A DNA stretch of 64,000 bases from Terfezia claveryi. Its lineage: Eukaryota > Ascomycota > Pezizomycetes > Pezizales > Pezizaceae. Shown piece by piece: positions 49,203-61,675 of this stretch (position 1 is the first letter of the stretch; each line of letters starts with the position of its first letter). Below the pieces are notes generated by a model. That model was not told the DNA's origin, did not search any database, and was given only the letters and a program-made list of their open reading frames with translations. The translations under genes and the position numbers were made by a program. The stretch covers positions 186,001-250,000 of the forward strand of contig WHUX01000015.1 of the NCBI GenBank assembly GCA_015179025.1, given 5' to 3'.

Positions 49203-52200
49203 ATGGCTTCAACAATCGCAACAGCGCAACAACTACAGCAACTACTCGCCATATTCGCAAACGCCGGGATACCTACATGCGACTCCGGCAATGCACAACA
49301 ACCACCGCAAGAGCCGTTGTCGGTGGAGCTGTTGAGGGAGGTTAGGGTGTGGTTGGTTTCGTTACAGCCGTCGCGCGCGCGGGGGGCGCCGGGGGGGCGA
49401 GGGGAGGGGCTGCAGCAATTCTGGGAGCAAGATGGTGGGGGGATCGTGAATGGGGATGGGAGTACTGCATGGACGGAGATAGAGACGGGTAGGTATGTGT
49501 GGTGTGGGGCATTTTTATTTTTTTAATTTTTTTAATTGAATTTTAATCAATTGTTATTGCTGGGTACAAGCTGCGATGCTAATCTCTCTAGCACAGCGAC
49601 AAACACAATAAGAACAACAACAACAACAACAAAAACCTCCCAGATAAATACCCATCCGAGGCCTCCACCCACCACCACCACCCCCTTCCTCAACTTATCC
49701 ACCCCCATCCGCCAGCTCTTCGCTCGCATCCTCCACACTGCCTCCCTCCCCTCCCTCACCAACCCCCACCGCACCACTACCTGCGACGTCCTCTCCACAT
49801 GGCTCATCCGCGCCACCTCCACCTCCACCCCATCCGCCCCCATCCAACGCCTCCTCCGCTCACCCTTCCACCATCCCAATCCTTCCGCCTCCCACCCAGA
49901 CACAACATCCCACCACATCACCCTCTTCACCACTCTCACGCAGCACCTCCTCGCAAACTTCGATTCCTCCGCATCCGCGGCACTAATGAAGGCACTTAAA
50001 GATCTCTATGGGACATTGCTCTCTTGTTACCGCGATCTTTTCCTCCTTTCGCCAGTGCCTAAAGGGGTGGAAGAGGTAGATGTATACATCGCCCATCTAA
50101 TCCAACAAACACTCTCACTCCTTGGGTTCTCAAGCACAACACTCCAATCCACTTCAACATCATCACCACCATCACCACCACGATCACCACCACCATCACC
50201 ACCACCACCTTCACAGCCCACCACCCCAATCATCTCCGAGCGTCGCCGCAAAGCCGCCTACTTCATCCTCGAAGTCCTCGTCTCCCGGAAGACCGTCTCG
50301 GCAAAACATCTACTCGCTGTAGTAGAGTCATCTTCACCCCATGGCCACCCGCACGGCTATCCCCTCCTACTCCAGCACCTCCTCACAACAGTCTCAACCG
50401 ATCGCGCATTTGCGTCCGCTTCCGCAAAAACCTTCCTTGCGCTCATCACCGCGCGGAAAACCGAGTTCCTGGCCGAATACCCTACGCAGGAAAAGCTCGG
50501 AGTGGCAGAATGGACTAGTGTCTGGGATAGGTTGCTACGGGCGGCGTTAAGAGGGGAGCTAGTTTCCCCAGAAGATATAGGAGTGAGGGAGGCAGGGGAG
50601 GATAAAGCAGATGCGCTCGCGCGAAGGAACCTAACAACCTATGTCCTCCCCGGAGTATTCAAGTTAATCGCAGCGGAGGGACTGAAGGACTTTATCGCGG
50701 GCTTCGGAGTGGTGAGTGATTCCGGAGTGCGAGCCGGCGAGGAATGGGACGTCAATGCATGGCTGTGTTGTATACGTGTGGGAAGAGAGATTGGATTTGT
50801 CGGTGATATAGGTGACTCCCCGTCAGCAGACCGTCCCAGCGAGCGAGCTCCTACTGCTAGCACAGCAATGCACCTCTCGCCTTATGTTTTATCCCTACTC
50901 CTGACACACCCTTCTCTCCCTATTCGCATCTCCGCGCTTACGCTCCTCACGGCGTCGAGGCAAACTACTCAGTTGCCATCATCTATTTCGTTATCCCTCC
51001 TACGGGCTCACCTTCCTCATTTTCACGCCCTGGCAGACCCCGAAGGTCGGAATGCGGTAGCTGGGCAAATCAGGGCATTCATTGAGCGGCTTGCCGCAGG
51101 GTCAACGTTCGCCACTCGGAAAGTCATAAAGGAGCGTCGCCGCGGTGGGGCGGAGGCAGAAGAATCAGCTCGAGAGCTGGAGGCGCAGGTAGATGAGATA
51201 CGACGATTCGTGGAGTGGTATGTGGGGTTTATCCGCTCACAGATGCTGCCCGGCAAGGGTTTCCCTAGAGTTGGGATGGCGTTAAGGGTATTGAAGATGT
51301 GGACTGGCAGCGGACTGGACCTTTCCTCGCCTGGCAATGGGGCTAGAAAACAGCCAGTGCCTGCTACATCACAAAATAACTCTCTGCAATTCCCTTTCCG
51401 AGTACCGATATTTGATGGTTCCACTCGAGAAGGACGGGAGATGGCAAGCCTACTTCTCGAATGCCTGTTTCATTCTTTTGAGGACGTTCGAGTCGAGGCT
51501 GCTGGTGTCACCAAGGCGGGGTTACTTCCAACGGCATATGCAAAGGACGTTCTGAACGGTCGCTATTTAAGGCGCTGTTTCACCAAGGTGAAGACTGGGG
51601 GTGGGAGAGCGAGGGATGCCGATGGGTTAGCGAGAGTCCTGGAGATCGTCTACGAGGCAGCCACAACATGGGAGGAAGGATTCGAGATTGAGGGGGATCT
51701 GCTGGGCGAGGATGGTCGTGCCTCGGGGTCAGTAGCGCTGGCTACTCCCCTGGAGTATATTGCATACCTCGTCAACGCCCTCTTGTGTGATATATTTCTC
51801 GCAAGGCTCAAGAGTGGCGGATTGGCTGAGGGGCTGACAAGCTGCGCAACAATTCATGGGGTCATATCCGGGTTGAGGCTGATTCTCGAGCGGAAGGATG
51901 TCTCTGATCATATATCCCTTTCCACCGCAGAGGAAATCACTGCTTGGCGAGAATTGCACCGGAAGTTGATTTCCTTCTGTTGTGATATGTGGGACCTAGT
52001 GGGCCCTGTGCTCTGTGCAGCCGCTCCAGCTGGTCACATACTGGAGGCCGAAGACGAGGAGGATGGCACTGGAGGAGACTTCTACTCTGCAAGCGGAGAT
52101 GTGGCCACCCAAATGCTCATGTCGTACGCCTGGCGTGCCATTAAGGAGTCCAGTGAGCTACTCAGTGCGCTCATTTCCCATGCACGATACCCGGATATTA

Positions 52201-54934
52201 TAAACCACGAGGACATCTCTCGCAGTGGCGAGCTGCTGATTGCTCAGCTTGCAAGCAGCAGACATTCTGGTGCCTTCTCGGCCGTCTCACCCTGCCTCTT
52301 GCAGCTCTCCAAGCGATGTTTTGCCTGTCCAGATCCCACAGTGCGAGAGCTTCCCAGGCGGTGGCTTGCAGAGAACTCTTCTCTCGTTGCAACAAAGGCA
52401 GGGGCAATTACACGGAGGTCTGCAGGTATTCCATTTTTGATCGTTGGGATATTGACAGCTGAGACAGACAACAATCGCCCACTGCTGCATGAGGCCTTTG
52501 CAAGATTTGTGGAAATTGCAAAAATGCCCCCACCGGATTGTGAGGCTTGCGGAGAAAAAGAAAGCAAAGAGAGCGGTGGTACAAAGATGGATTTACCCCA
52601 GGTCCACGCGCTTAATTGCATCAAAACCCTGTTTTGTGACTCCCGCCTTGGTCCCATCGTTTCAGATCTTATTGGCCACGGACTCGAGGTAGCAGTGAGC
52701 TGCTTTGCCAGTCCTGTTTGGACCATCAGAAATGGCGGGTTGATGCTTTTCACGGCACTGTTGAACCGTTTGTTTGGAACAAGCAGGAGCAGGAATGATT
52801 ATTCGTTCACGGCAAATTTGTACACGACAAAGAGGTTCTTTCAGAAATATCCTGCAGTACGAGACGTGTTGCTCAATCAGCTGCGCAAAGGGATGGAAAG
52901 CCTGTCATTACCACCCGCTACTTTGCCGTCGTCAAATGTCCCAATTGTGGAGATGGTGTACCCAGCCCTGTCACTTGTGTCGAGGCTAGGTGTCTCCCCT
53001 GGCTACCAGGAAATGGAGGAGTTCAAGCCCTTGATACTAGAATGTATGAAGAGTGAAATATGGAAAGTTCGTGAGGTGGCGGCCAAGGCATATGTGACTC
53101 TCGTAGGACCAGGGGAGTGTATACAAGAAATCAAAAGCCTCCTGAGTATGAAGGATAAGACATGGAAACAGAACACTCTTCATGGAAATCTATGCGCTGT
53201 AAAATGCATGCTTGAGCGAAGGGTAGGGCAGGTGCCCGCCGCCACGGGTGAGCAAGTCTCGGTGGTTGCAAGAGATGTTGCCGAAATTCTGAAAGGCGGG
53301 TTTCAAGAATTAGTGAAGTCAAACCGATGCTTCGTCACTCGGGCCTTGTATTTGGAAATCGCAGGGCTTGTTGCGTTTGATCATGAGAAGAGCTTTACAG
53401 CTTCTCTGAGGGCTTTTTCTCCAGGTATACGGCTCAGATGGCTGCTCCTTTGGTGAATGAACCGGCTGACCCTCCATGCAGAATCCGTCTGCATAATCCA
53501 GGCTTCTGTTTCACCGCTCAGGCATGTGTTATCGGAGTATGCAACAAAGAAGACAATTCTCTCGGAACCATATAGCAAGTCAAGTATTGTTGGAAATTCT
53601 ATATTCAAGGAGCAGGTAGCTACAGTAATGGCTCACTGCGCCATGGAAGCTGGGCGCTCCTCAAGAGTGGTTGAGGAAATTCTCTCTCTGATTGAAGGTG
53701 ATGGCGATGAGGTTACCTTGGCAATTAGCAAAGTATTTCTTGATCAGCCCAACAAACTGGACATGATTGGGGATCATGCACGTACTCTAGAGAGCATACT
53801 CTGGAAAAAAGTCATCGACGACTCCAATTGGGGACAGGTTCGAGTTGCATGTATGCAGTTACTGGATATAATGCTCGGAAAGCGTCTTGCGGAGGATGGC
53901 CTGAATTATGGCAAAATGATTGACTGGAGGATCCTTCTAGATTTGATTAAACGGCCCAGAACAATACCGCTGAAAGAAGCCTCATTGCTGGTACTTGGGA
54001 AGGTGATGCTGAGCTTATGGGCATCGAAAAGCACGCAAAGGCAAGAACTCTTGCCACAGTGGATAGAGCAAGTTGTTGCTGCCTCACATGATGATATGGT
54101 ATGCCTCCTTCCCCAATTCAAGCCGTGGTCATCCTTCTCACACTATGGCAGTCGTATAACAGCAGAGAATGTGCCCTTAAATCTCTGAAAGGAATGGCTC
54201 CTGTGATGGACTTATCCTCGTCGAGTTCCGATATTCGGCCATCTTCACCCCTCCTCGGGCTACACCTTTCGTTGTATGATTTTCTCAATGACGATGATCA
54301 TGACGTTCGTGAAAATGCATCTGCCATTGTAACACAGAGTGTCTTCCGCTTAGCCTGTCCCATGATCCCGCTGGCAGCAAGTGAGCTGTTAGCAAGGAAA
54401 TTAGGTGAAGTCTTTCAGACTGCAATACTTGAGCCTGCAGTTACGAAAATCATAGGGCAAAAGGGTATCCATCAGCTTGTCGATGAAGCAAGGAAAGACA
54501 ATGACGTTTTATTCACGAAGGAGAAGCAGAATCTATGGGTTGACGATGTGAGGGAGATTGGCTTGTGGAAAGAGATCATTGAGAAGGTATTGATAACGCA
54601 TCAAGGAGACGGGGGTAGAGTAAAGGCTGCTATGGGAAGGCTACTAGTATTCGTGAAAGATGGAATTGGTGCTCTGATGGAGTATCGGGGCGAAATTGAG
54701 GGTAAGGAGGAGCCTCGGGATAGCGGTGATGGGCCTTTGGGATGGAGTACTTTATCCGAAGATATTTTTGTGCTGGGATGGAGAGTTTTTGCGACTTTGG
54801 GGATCGTGAAGGTCTGGAGAAGGCTTGCGCCTGTAGAGCTTCTCGACGACGAATGGCTAGAGGTCGCCGAGCTTGAGAAGCGGTATGGAGAGACAGGAGT
54901 CTTTGAGGATGCTAGTGTACGGTCAGAGGAGTAA
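49203..54934 (+). CDS. TRM732: THADA/Trm732 family tRNA methylation factor, four exons, 1,840 residues
   Basis: In yeast, Trm732 partners the methyltransferase Trm7 for 2'-O-methylation of position 32 in the tRNA anticodon loop. Exons 49203..49492, 49592..53424, 53482..54098 and 54152..54934 join in phase; introns are 99, 57 and 53 nt with GTATGT, GTATAC and GTATGC donors. The second intron removes an in-frame TGA. The protein is an alpha-helical HEAT-like scaffold. The DUF2428 core lies roughly at 700-1110, with RRSAGIPFLIVGILTAE near 1035-1052 and QVHALNCIKTLFCDSRLG plus SPVWTIRNGGLMLFTALLNR after it. The C-terminal part has HEAT-type segments (DVRENASAIVTQSVFRLACP). Low-complexity Thr- and Ser/Pro-rich inserts occur near residues 100-245. 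The length agrees with human THADA (about 1,950) and yeast Trm732 (about 1,420). Family assignment is firm; exact partner use in this species is inferred. Confidence 0.93.
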
Positions 54935-55321
54935 TTATTATCACACTCGTCAACAACGTACGGATGAACAAACGGCCGACAGTCAATCCATGCATTTGCC
55001 AACTGGAGATTTGCATGAGGTCCTCCTTTGTACTCGTGAGCGATAGGTGTTGGTTTTAGCCTGGGTAGAACTCAGAGGTTTTTCTCGGCCCCCACCACAA
55101 ATAAACATTGCGTGTGATGAGATTTATTATGTTATGATAACTAAAACATAAAACGATATCATATACATTTGAAAAGGGAGGATAATTGGAAAAGGCCGAA
55201 GCTGTGATAAGGTACCGTAGAAGGTCTCAGGATTGAGGTTACAGACAGCAAACAGGGGTGGGGAATTCCCCTGCTGGGAGACCTGGAAGTGACACACTCA
55301 GGAACATGCCAGCCTTATTGC

Positions 55322-55355
55322 TTTTTTTTTTTTTTTTTTTTTTTTTTGGGGGGGG
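55322..55355 (+). repeat. T26-G8 homopolymer junction
   Basis: 26 T followed directly by 8 G, the same arrangement as at 26867-26898. It lies about 390 bases past the TRM732 stop codon. Confidence 0.9.
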
Positions 55356-56489
55356 CAATTCAGCATGGTACAGAGTATATGCAAAGAATTTAGACAAGTC
55401 GCAAGAAACTTTGTCGTGTTCTATGGTTCTGCTTTCTGACTTCCTAGTTAGCGCAAGTTCTGTATGTTATTTCCTTTGTGTTGTTGTAAATAAACCTAAT
55501 TAGCCACTGCCAACCATAGCGATGGCAGAACATTCCCAAAAGGGAAAAAAAAAAAAAAAAAAAAAAAAGAGACGGGTAAAGGTTGCAAATAATGAGCCCC
55601 CGGGGATGTGCAAAAGTTTCATAGTCTTGGAGTTGGGACTACCATATCAGTTCTGGTGTTTCAGTATTGCGGCCCTTTGTTAGGAATTCAATGGCCGTGA
55701 CCACCAACTTCGATATATGTACATATATATGCATTTCCGATTTTCCAAAGTTCTGTTTCTTGATCATATGTAGCAAGGGGGTCTGGGTGATGTTCGACTT
55801 TCGACCCATTAGTGAATAAATAAAAATAGAAAAAACTACATGGGTGATACTGGTACTGTACTATCAACCTATCGAATCAGGCAGGGCTTGAACACTACCG
55901 AGAAGGCCTTGCTAAATAACGTCTCGTTTACTTGTAAATTGCGCCTATTTAGGTACGACCAGGAGCCACAAAGTACATACTCCACCTGGGTATGTAAAGT
56001 TCCTGCATGCACAGGGATACAGCCAAAGGGGGTTCGCAGCCGAGCTGGGGAAAATCGCCAAATCCCTACAACGGTGGATAAGAGGGTAGGTAGGGCGATG
56101 GTAGATGATGAGCCTACCTAGTGGCTCGAGACAAATCGATCCCCCCTGGGCCTCGGGTATCTGGTGCGCGGATATTCGCATCGCTTGGGTGTCTACTGTA
56201 CTTGTGTGTTGTATCTTGGGGAGGGGATGGAAACGATTGTCAACCCGAAAACAAGTTCTGATACAACGTCAAGTCGAGGGATTATGGGATATTATGTACT
56301 GTATACCGTATATATGGCCAAAAGCAAGAATGGATTTCGGGTTTGTATGTACCTACATATAATTAATATTATTGATACATATTACCTAGTCGTTGTATTG
56401 CCAGCTGAGTCAGAATCCATTAGTCCAGAGCAACCAACCCCATAAACTGGAGGGCGGGCAGGTTGTGAGGGAAGGAAGGAAACGTATAC

Positions 56490-56521
56490 AAATGTACAGT
56501 ACAGTACAGTACAGTACAGTT
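56490..56521 (+). repeat. ACAGT pentanucleotide repeat
   Basis: About five to six near-perfect copies of the GTACA/ACAGT register. Each junction creates a GTAC palindrome, as in the palindrome clusters elsewhere in the window. Confidence 0.85.
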
Positions 56522-57859
56522 CAGTTAAATCCAGCCGCAAATTGTTCTGATTTCTGATTCTGATTCGGCTCCAAGTTTCTATCCCTAGTTATGTCAGTAC
56601 TGTACATGTAGCATAATACCTACATACCGGTAAAGCCCCCTCGTGCTCTATCTAGCACCCTGGCCGAGTAACTCACCGTCCACAGCGAGCAGCCTTTCCC
56701 TTTTCTGCCTCCCAACACTATCTCAAATATTCAAAGCTGCATACATTACATACGTGTTGGGGCCGGTGCTGCTCTGCACAGGGAGATGCACACCGTTCTT
56801 ACTCTGCCGGTCCTACTGATCAACACTAACTCCTGTGCACCGGCATACTGAACTCTGTCTTGAACTTCAACCGGATATCGAAATACAGTGGAAAAGGCTA
56901 GGTGGTGGCTGGCCAGGGTGCTGCTGCGTGCTGACTTGCCTTGTCCCCCGAACCATCTGCAGTCACGGCTGCATTCGCCTTCCTGGTACTTAGTACGTAG
57001 AAACCATTCTCTGCTTCGATTCACCTGCATCAAGCCCGAGTGTTCCAAGCTGTTTTGCACCTTATTCTTCTTCCCTTGCCTCCTCCGGCTGCTACTCAAG
57101 TATCCGTTGTTCTGTTCTTCCCTTCTTCCCCAGCCCGAGTCCAGCTTGAATCGGTTTCAGGGTCATTCACAGCTCGGAAATTAACGTCGCCGTACAAAGT
57201 CAACCTGATGAGTTCATGACTTAATGAGGATATTCACGAGTTACACGGACAAACAAAGGGCTGCTCATATGATATACTGATGAAGGTGACGTTACAATAG
57301 ACTACTTAATTATCTTACCGGAAATACCATCGGTACCATAGGCAGGAAATAGAGGGGGCTTGCCGTTAGGAAATAAAACACAGAAACGAAAAAGGCATTC
57401 ACACGATCAGTACATTACATACGCTCCCCGAGTCGGTCACACCGCTTGATCAGTCGGACGCTCCCCCATTTTCTTCACTGGGGGGAACGGGCTACAGGGG
57501 TTTACATGTGCCGCGGCGTTTGTTCGTCCAGTCAGGGTTCTGTCCAGCGGTCATCTCCCTTCAAATTTAACATCCCCTCACTCAATAACCCCCAAATCTC
57601 TACAACTGTAAAGCGCTAAGCGACATTGAAGATCAACTTCACCGACAACCTTCCGGTTCACCCCGCTGGAAGACCACGACAACCCGACCAGTCGGAGAAG
57701 TCAATATAAGGCCTGGGTGGAAGTGCAACCGGAAAACAGGTTACCGAACAAGAAACAAGTTGGGCTTCGATAAGATAACGACGTAATAAACTTCCAGCCG
57801 GGGAACTTGCAATATTAGGAAAGAGCACGAATTTAATTAACACTGGGAGGGTTTTAGCA

Positions 57860-59725
57860 ATGCCGTCCAAGGATCTGGATCCCGATGTCGCGGCCGAACT
57901 GGAATTCTACAAGTCGCAGATAGCAACTCTCGAGTCTGAGCTTGCAGACTTCCAAGCTAGTTCGAGGGAGTTGGAAGCTGAGCTGGAGAAAGAGCTGGAA
58001 GCATCAGAAAAGCAACATCGGACTCTAAAGGAGAAAAATGAGGCTCTACGGTACGAAGTTGACGAGTGGAAGGTCAGCTCATTAGTCTCCGCTCTGTCCT
58101 AAAGTTAAAAAATTCCACCGCTGACGTGTGATATTTATCAACAGACGAAATACAAGCAGTCAAAAGCCGAGGCCAATTCTGCGCAGAATACTCTCCAGAA
58201 AGAGGTTACTACCTTGAGAGAGCAAAATAGGAGCATACAGCTTCGCCTGCGGGATATGGAAGTATCCAATGATCATTTCGAGACTCAGGAGAGAATAGTA
58301 AAGTCATCTCTAGAGGACCTGGAAACAAAATATAATGTTTCAATAGAGAGGGCCGTCATGCTCGAAGCCGATATAAATGCCGGAGAGGCTGAGCGGGAGG
58401 CACTACGAATTGAGGTGCAGAGACTAAGGGATGAACTGTCGGATCTTAGGATTGAGCAGGAAATCACGCACGAGAAGTTGCAGCATGCACTATCGATGAC
58501 CTCTAAATACAATCGCCCAGGTTACCAGTCACCCATATCAGAAGATAGCGCATCGGTTATATCAGATATTGTACCCGCGACACCCCGCAACCGTTCACAG
58601 AAATCCGGTAGCACCGGTGTTACGTCGCCCACACCTCCTTCTCCACCAATATCAGAAACATCTACAACAGCATCAGGTTCTTCACGTCTACCCACACTAT
58701 TCGACCCATCGTCCACTCCCCGCCCAGCTAATTACTCAAGGAACCGCAATGGACGGGGCTCTTCAGTCGGCCCCAGCTCAACAGGAATTCCTATCCCACA
58801 GTCCAAATCGCTTCATCAAATCCGAGGCCTAATTGGACAAATGCAACGATTAGAGCAAAGAGTCCAATCAGCACGATCAAAGCTTCCAGGGCCGTCAGTC
58901 TCACCACCGCGTGCTTCTCCCAGTCCGCAACAGAACTATCCTTTTTTAGCCCAGAACGGATCCGGCCGGTCATCCAGAGGAGGCCGACCAGGCTCGAGTA
59001 TATCGACGTCGTCAGCCGACACGGCCGGGTCCTCGTCAACGAGTTACGCTCCAGTATCGAGGCTATCGTTCGGCATGGGGGACAGGCCGGTGAATAAAGC
59101 CCTTTCAAGGATGGAGGTGGTAGAGCAGCTGTCTGGACTCAATCGGCTTTCTGGTGATCCGAGCCGCCCAAGTTCGCGAGCTTCTGTCACTACGACAACC
59201 TCTGTGAATTCACGGTCGAGTTTAGCTGGTAGTGCTATCCTAAGCAGTCTACCGCAGCCTAAGAGCACAAGCAAGCTCACTGCATCACCCACAAGAGTCG
59301 CACCTAGTTTGGCGATGAGTCGGCATGATTACACCACAGCGATGAAAACGTCAACTCGTAGCAGCTTACCCGCGTCCAATGAACGCAAGAAGAATGGAAC
59401 GGGCCATCAGCACAAGGACAGTAATGGAAGCAACAAGAGCAATAACGGAGCCGGCGTCACTAGTGATGACGATAGTGATCTGTTTGATACATCTCCATCG
59501 ACCCCAGGGTTTGTACCTCCTGCGAGGAGGGCCACGAGTATAGGAATTAGTGGTATAGCGGGATATCAAGGATCACCAAAGGTTCATGCAACAATAGCAG
59601 CAAGGAGTTCGCTGCCAAGGAGGAGCTTGGGCGGTGACAGAAGGGTGCCAGGGGCAGCGGATGAGCCAGGGCTGATGGGGCCACCAACCTCAATAAGGAA
59701 GAAGGTGGATTCGATGAATTCGTAG
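57860..59725 (+). CDS. nudE: Nuclear distribution protein NudE (dynein/LIS1 regulator), two exons, 597 residues
   Basis: Scaffolds LIS1/NudF onto cytoplasmic dynein at microtubule ends and so drives nuclear migration. Exons 57860..58072 and 58145..59725 join in phase 0 across a 72-nt intron with a GCTGAC branch site. Residues about 8-188 form a long coiled coil: ELEFYKSQIATLESELADFQ, then ALRYEVDEWK joined to TKYKQSKAEANSAQ, then the NUDE_C start (SSLEDLETKYNVSIERAVML) and LRIEVQRLRDELSDLRIEQE. This is the order of known fungal NudE/RO11 proteins. The remaining 400 residues are Ser/Pro/Thr/Arg-rich and disordered, with repeated SRSSLAGS/SSLPRRSLG-type basic-Ser motifs. Length is very close to A. 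nidulans NudE (586, from memory). The start ATG is the first in frame (MPSKDLDPDVA). Secure. Confidence 0.95.
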
Positions 59726-61675
59726 GATGAGCTTATGGGGGGGAGACAGCGGTGGTCATACGAAGAAGCTAAGCGGGGTTCTTGGCTTATCTGCTGGATG
59801 GATACTCAGTATGTTGCATTGGGATGCTTAAACTGTGTGGAAGGCAGGGTTGGGCGTTCGGCAACTAAATTCGATCGACATATTTCATCCGGTATACTAC
59901 CCACATAAAGTAAAGAGCAACTGGGATTTTTGTTTGCGTGTGCAAGAGCATTTACATAAATGAGGGAGACAGGTGGATATCCCTGGACGGATGGCTGTGG
60001 GTTCGCGGACCAGGAAGACAGAACAATGTAATAGGATTCAGCCTGCAAAACACCCTCAGGTTTGTCTTTGAAGCTCTCGAGCGAACGTGGTCAGCTGGAG
60101 AAAGGGCGGGCCAGGTACGACAAATCTACAGGCATTGCATCACGGTACTTAACACCACTATCATAGCATTCATCATACCACAATACACATCACATTCGCT
60201 GAGCTATATTGATACACTACGTCACACCCGTATCACACATGGTCCGAAAAACTGAAACCCACGAATCGGCATACCAACTACCCACAACGGATCCACAATA
60301 GCCAAACCACAACCTTTTCTTTGTCTGCACAAGCAACTCATCCCCTATCCCTCCGGACGAAATACATACCACATCGGGGGTCACAGGAGAGCTTTCCTTT
60401 ACTTGCCTTTTTTTTTTGCATTCGCATCGGCTTGCATTGGTTCCTCTTGAATTTTCTTTTGTCAATTTTGCTTGTTGAATATTGTGGGTTCCTTGTTGGG
60501 AGCTTGGTAAATTAGGTGAAGGAATGGCTGTATTGGTAGTGAAGGGAAATTATGGGAATCGGGCGATATTAGAGATGTTGGGTAATCGGGATTTATATGT
60601 TTTTTTTTTTTGTGGGGGACTGGTGTTGGCTTCTTTTATGTGCGTGTGTAAGGAGGGGGTTTTGCTTCATGCTTAGGTATTCGTTTCTTGATCGACTGGT
60701 ACACGCCTGCCTTTTCATTTCTTTGTGTGGGTTTGCTCTTTTACCTTAGGTATTTGTAGTATTCGAATTTCTTTTACCTTTATTTTACCTTTTCGTTACA
60801 TATTTGGTTTACACACACACACACACAAAATTTTTCTTTCTTTATTTTTACCTTTTTGCTTTGCCTCTTGCATTTTCTTGTGGAAATTTTTTTTCTTTTG
60901 TGGATTTGTGTCTTTTCTGTGTGCAGCCAGAGTGGCAGAGGTGATGGGTGTTTTGTTTGCTGATTTGCTGGTGTGTCGAGGTTTAATCACAAAGGAGGGG
61001 GGGAAAGAAAAGTAGGGGTATTCAAGATGGGGGGGTAAAGTCGTTGGTATAAGTGCGCGTGCATGATGGTTATAACATGTATATGTGATTTTTTTGAAGT
61101 AGAAAACTAAAAAAACTACTTTAATCGAAAGTAAGGGATTGTGAAGACCTCCCTTGTAATTGGGAAAATTCAAATTGTAACTGGGAATATAAATTTGTTT
61201 GAGTGATATTCTTTTTGTTAGGATCTTTTCTATGTTCAACCCTGGATATTTTACTTAGATCTAGATCTAGGTCTAGTAAATTAAAAACGAATACGAAATA
61301 TACTACTGTATTATTATTTTTTTAAATCCCCCTGCGCCCCTGCCCCCTGGTCCCCCTGCCCCTGGTTCCCCCCTCAAAACCCAACTTGATGTAAGAATAA
61401 ACATATTTACGCAACGGATGTCATATGTATGGGTTACCCTGAATATATACAGTATATATATATATATATATATATTTTTTGGTAAAGCGGAGACTAAAAA
61501 AACCAAACCTGGAACCACCACCCACCAAACACAGTCGATCGAACAACAGGCGGTCAAACCCCAGATCTCTCGTATATCTAAACATAAACATGAAACGCCA
61601 ATAACATATACAAATTACAGAAAATTGGGGTGGAGAAGGGTGGTCAACATCAAAAGCGCCAACCAGGGCCATCAT
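59726..61675. other. Intergenic region between convergent genes
   Basis: No gene is supported. NudE (plus) and the PPR-like gene (minus) converge here, so both 3' untranslated regions lie within it. It is T/G-rich with an AC dinucleotide repeat (about 60811-60827), a TA repeat (about 61448-61473) and one copy of TTACCCTGA (61434-61442). Confidence 0.55.
61448..61473 (+). repeat. TA dinucleotide microsatellite
   Basis: A near-perfect TA run with one interruption at its left end, directly downstream of a copy of TTACCCTGAA (61434-61443). Confidence 0.9.

Larger units (their letters stand above)
54935..57859. other. Intergenic stretch between TRM732 and nudE
   Basis: No supportable gene. It holds T26-G8 (55322-55355), a long A-run (near 55542-55568), an ACAGT pentanucleotide repeat and nearby GTAC palindromes. 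The last 500 bases are the presumed nudE promoter and leader; no clear TATA box is seen. Confidence 0.5.
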
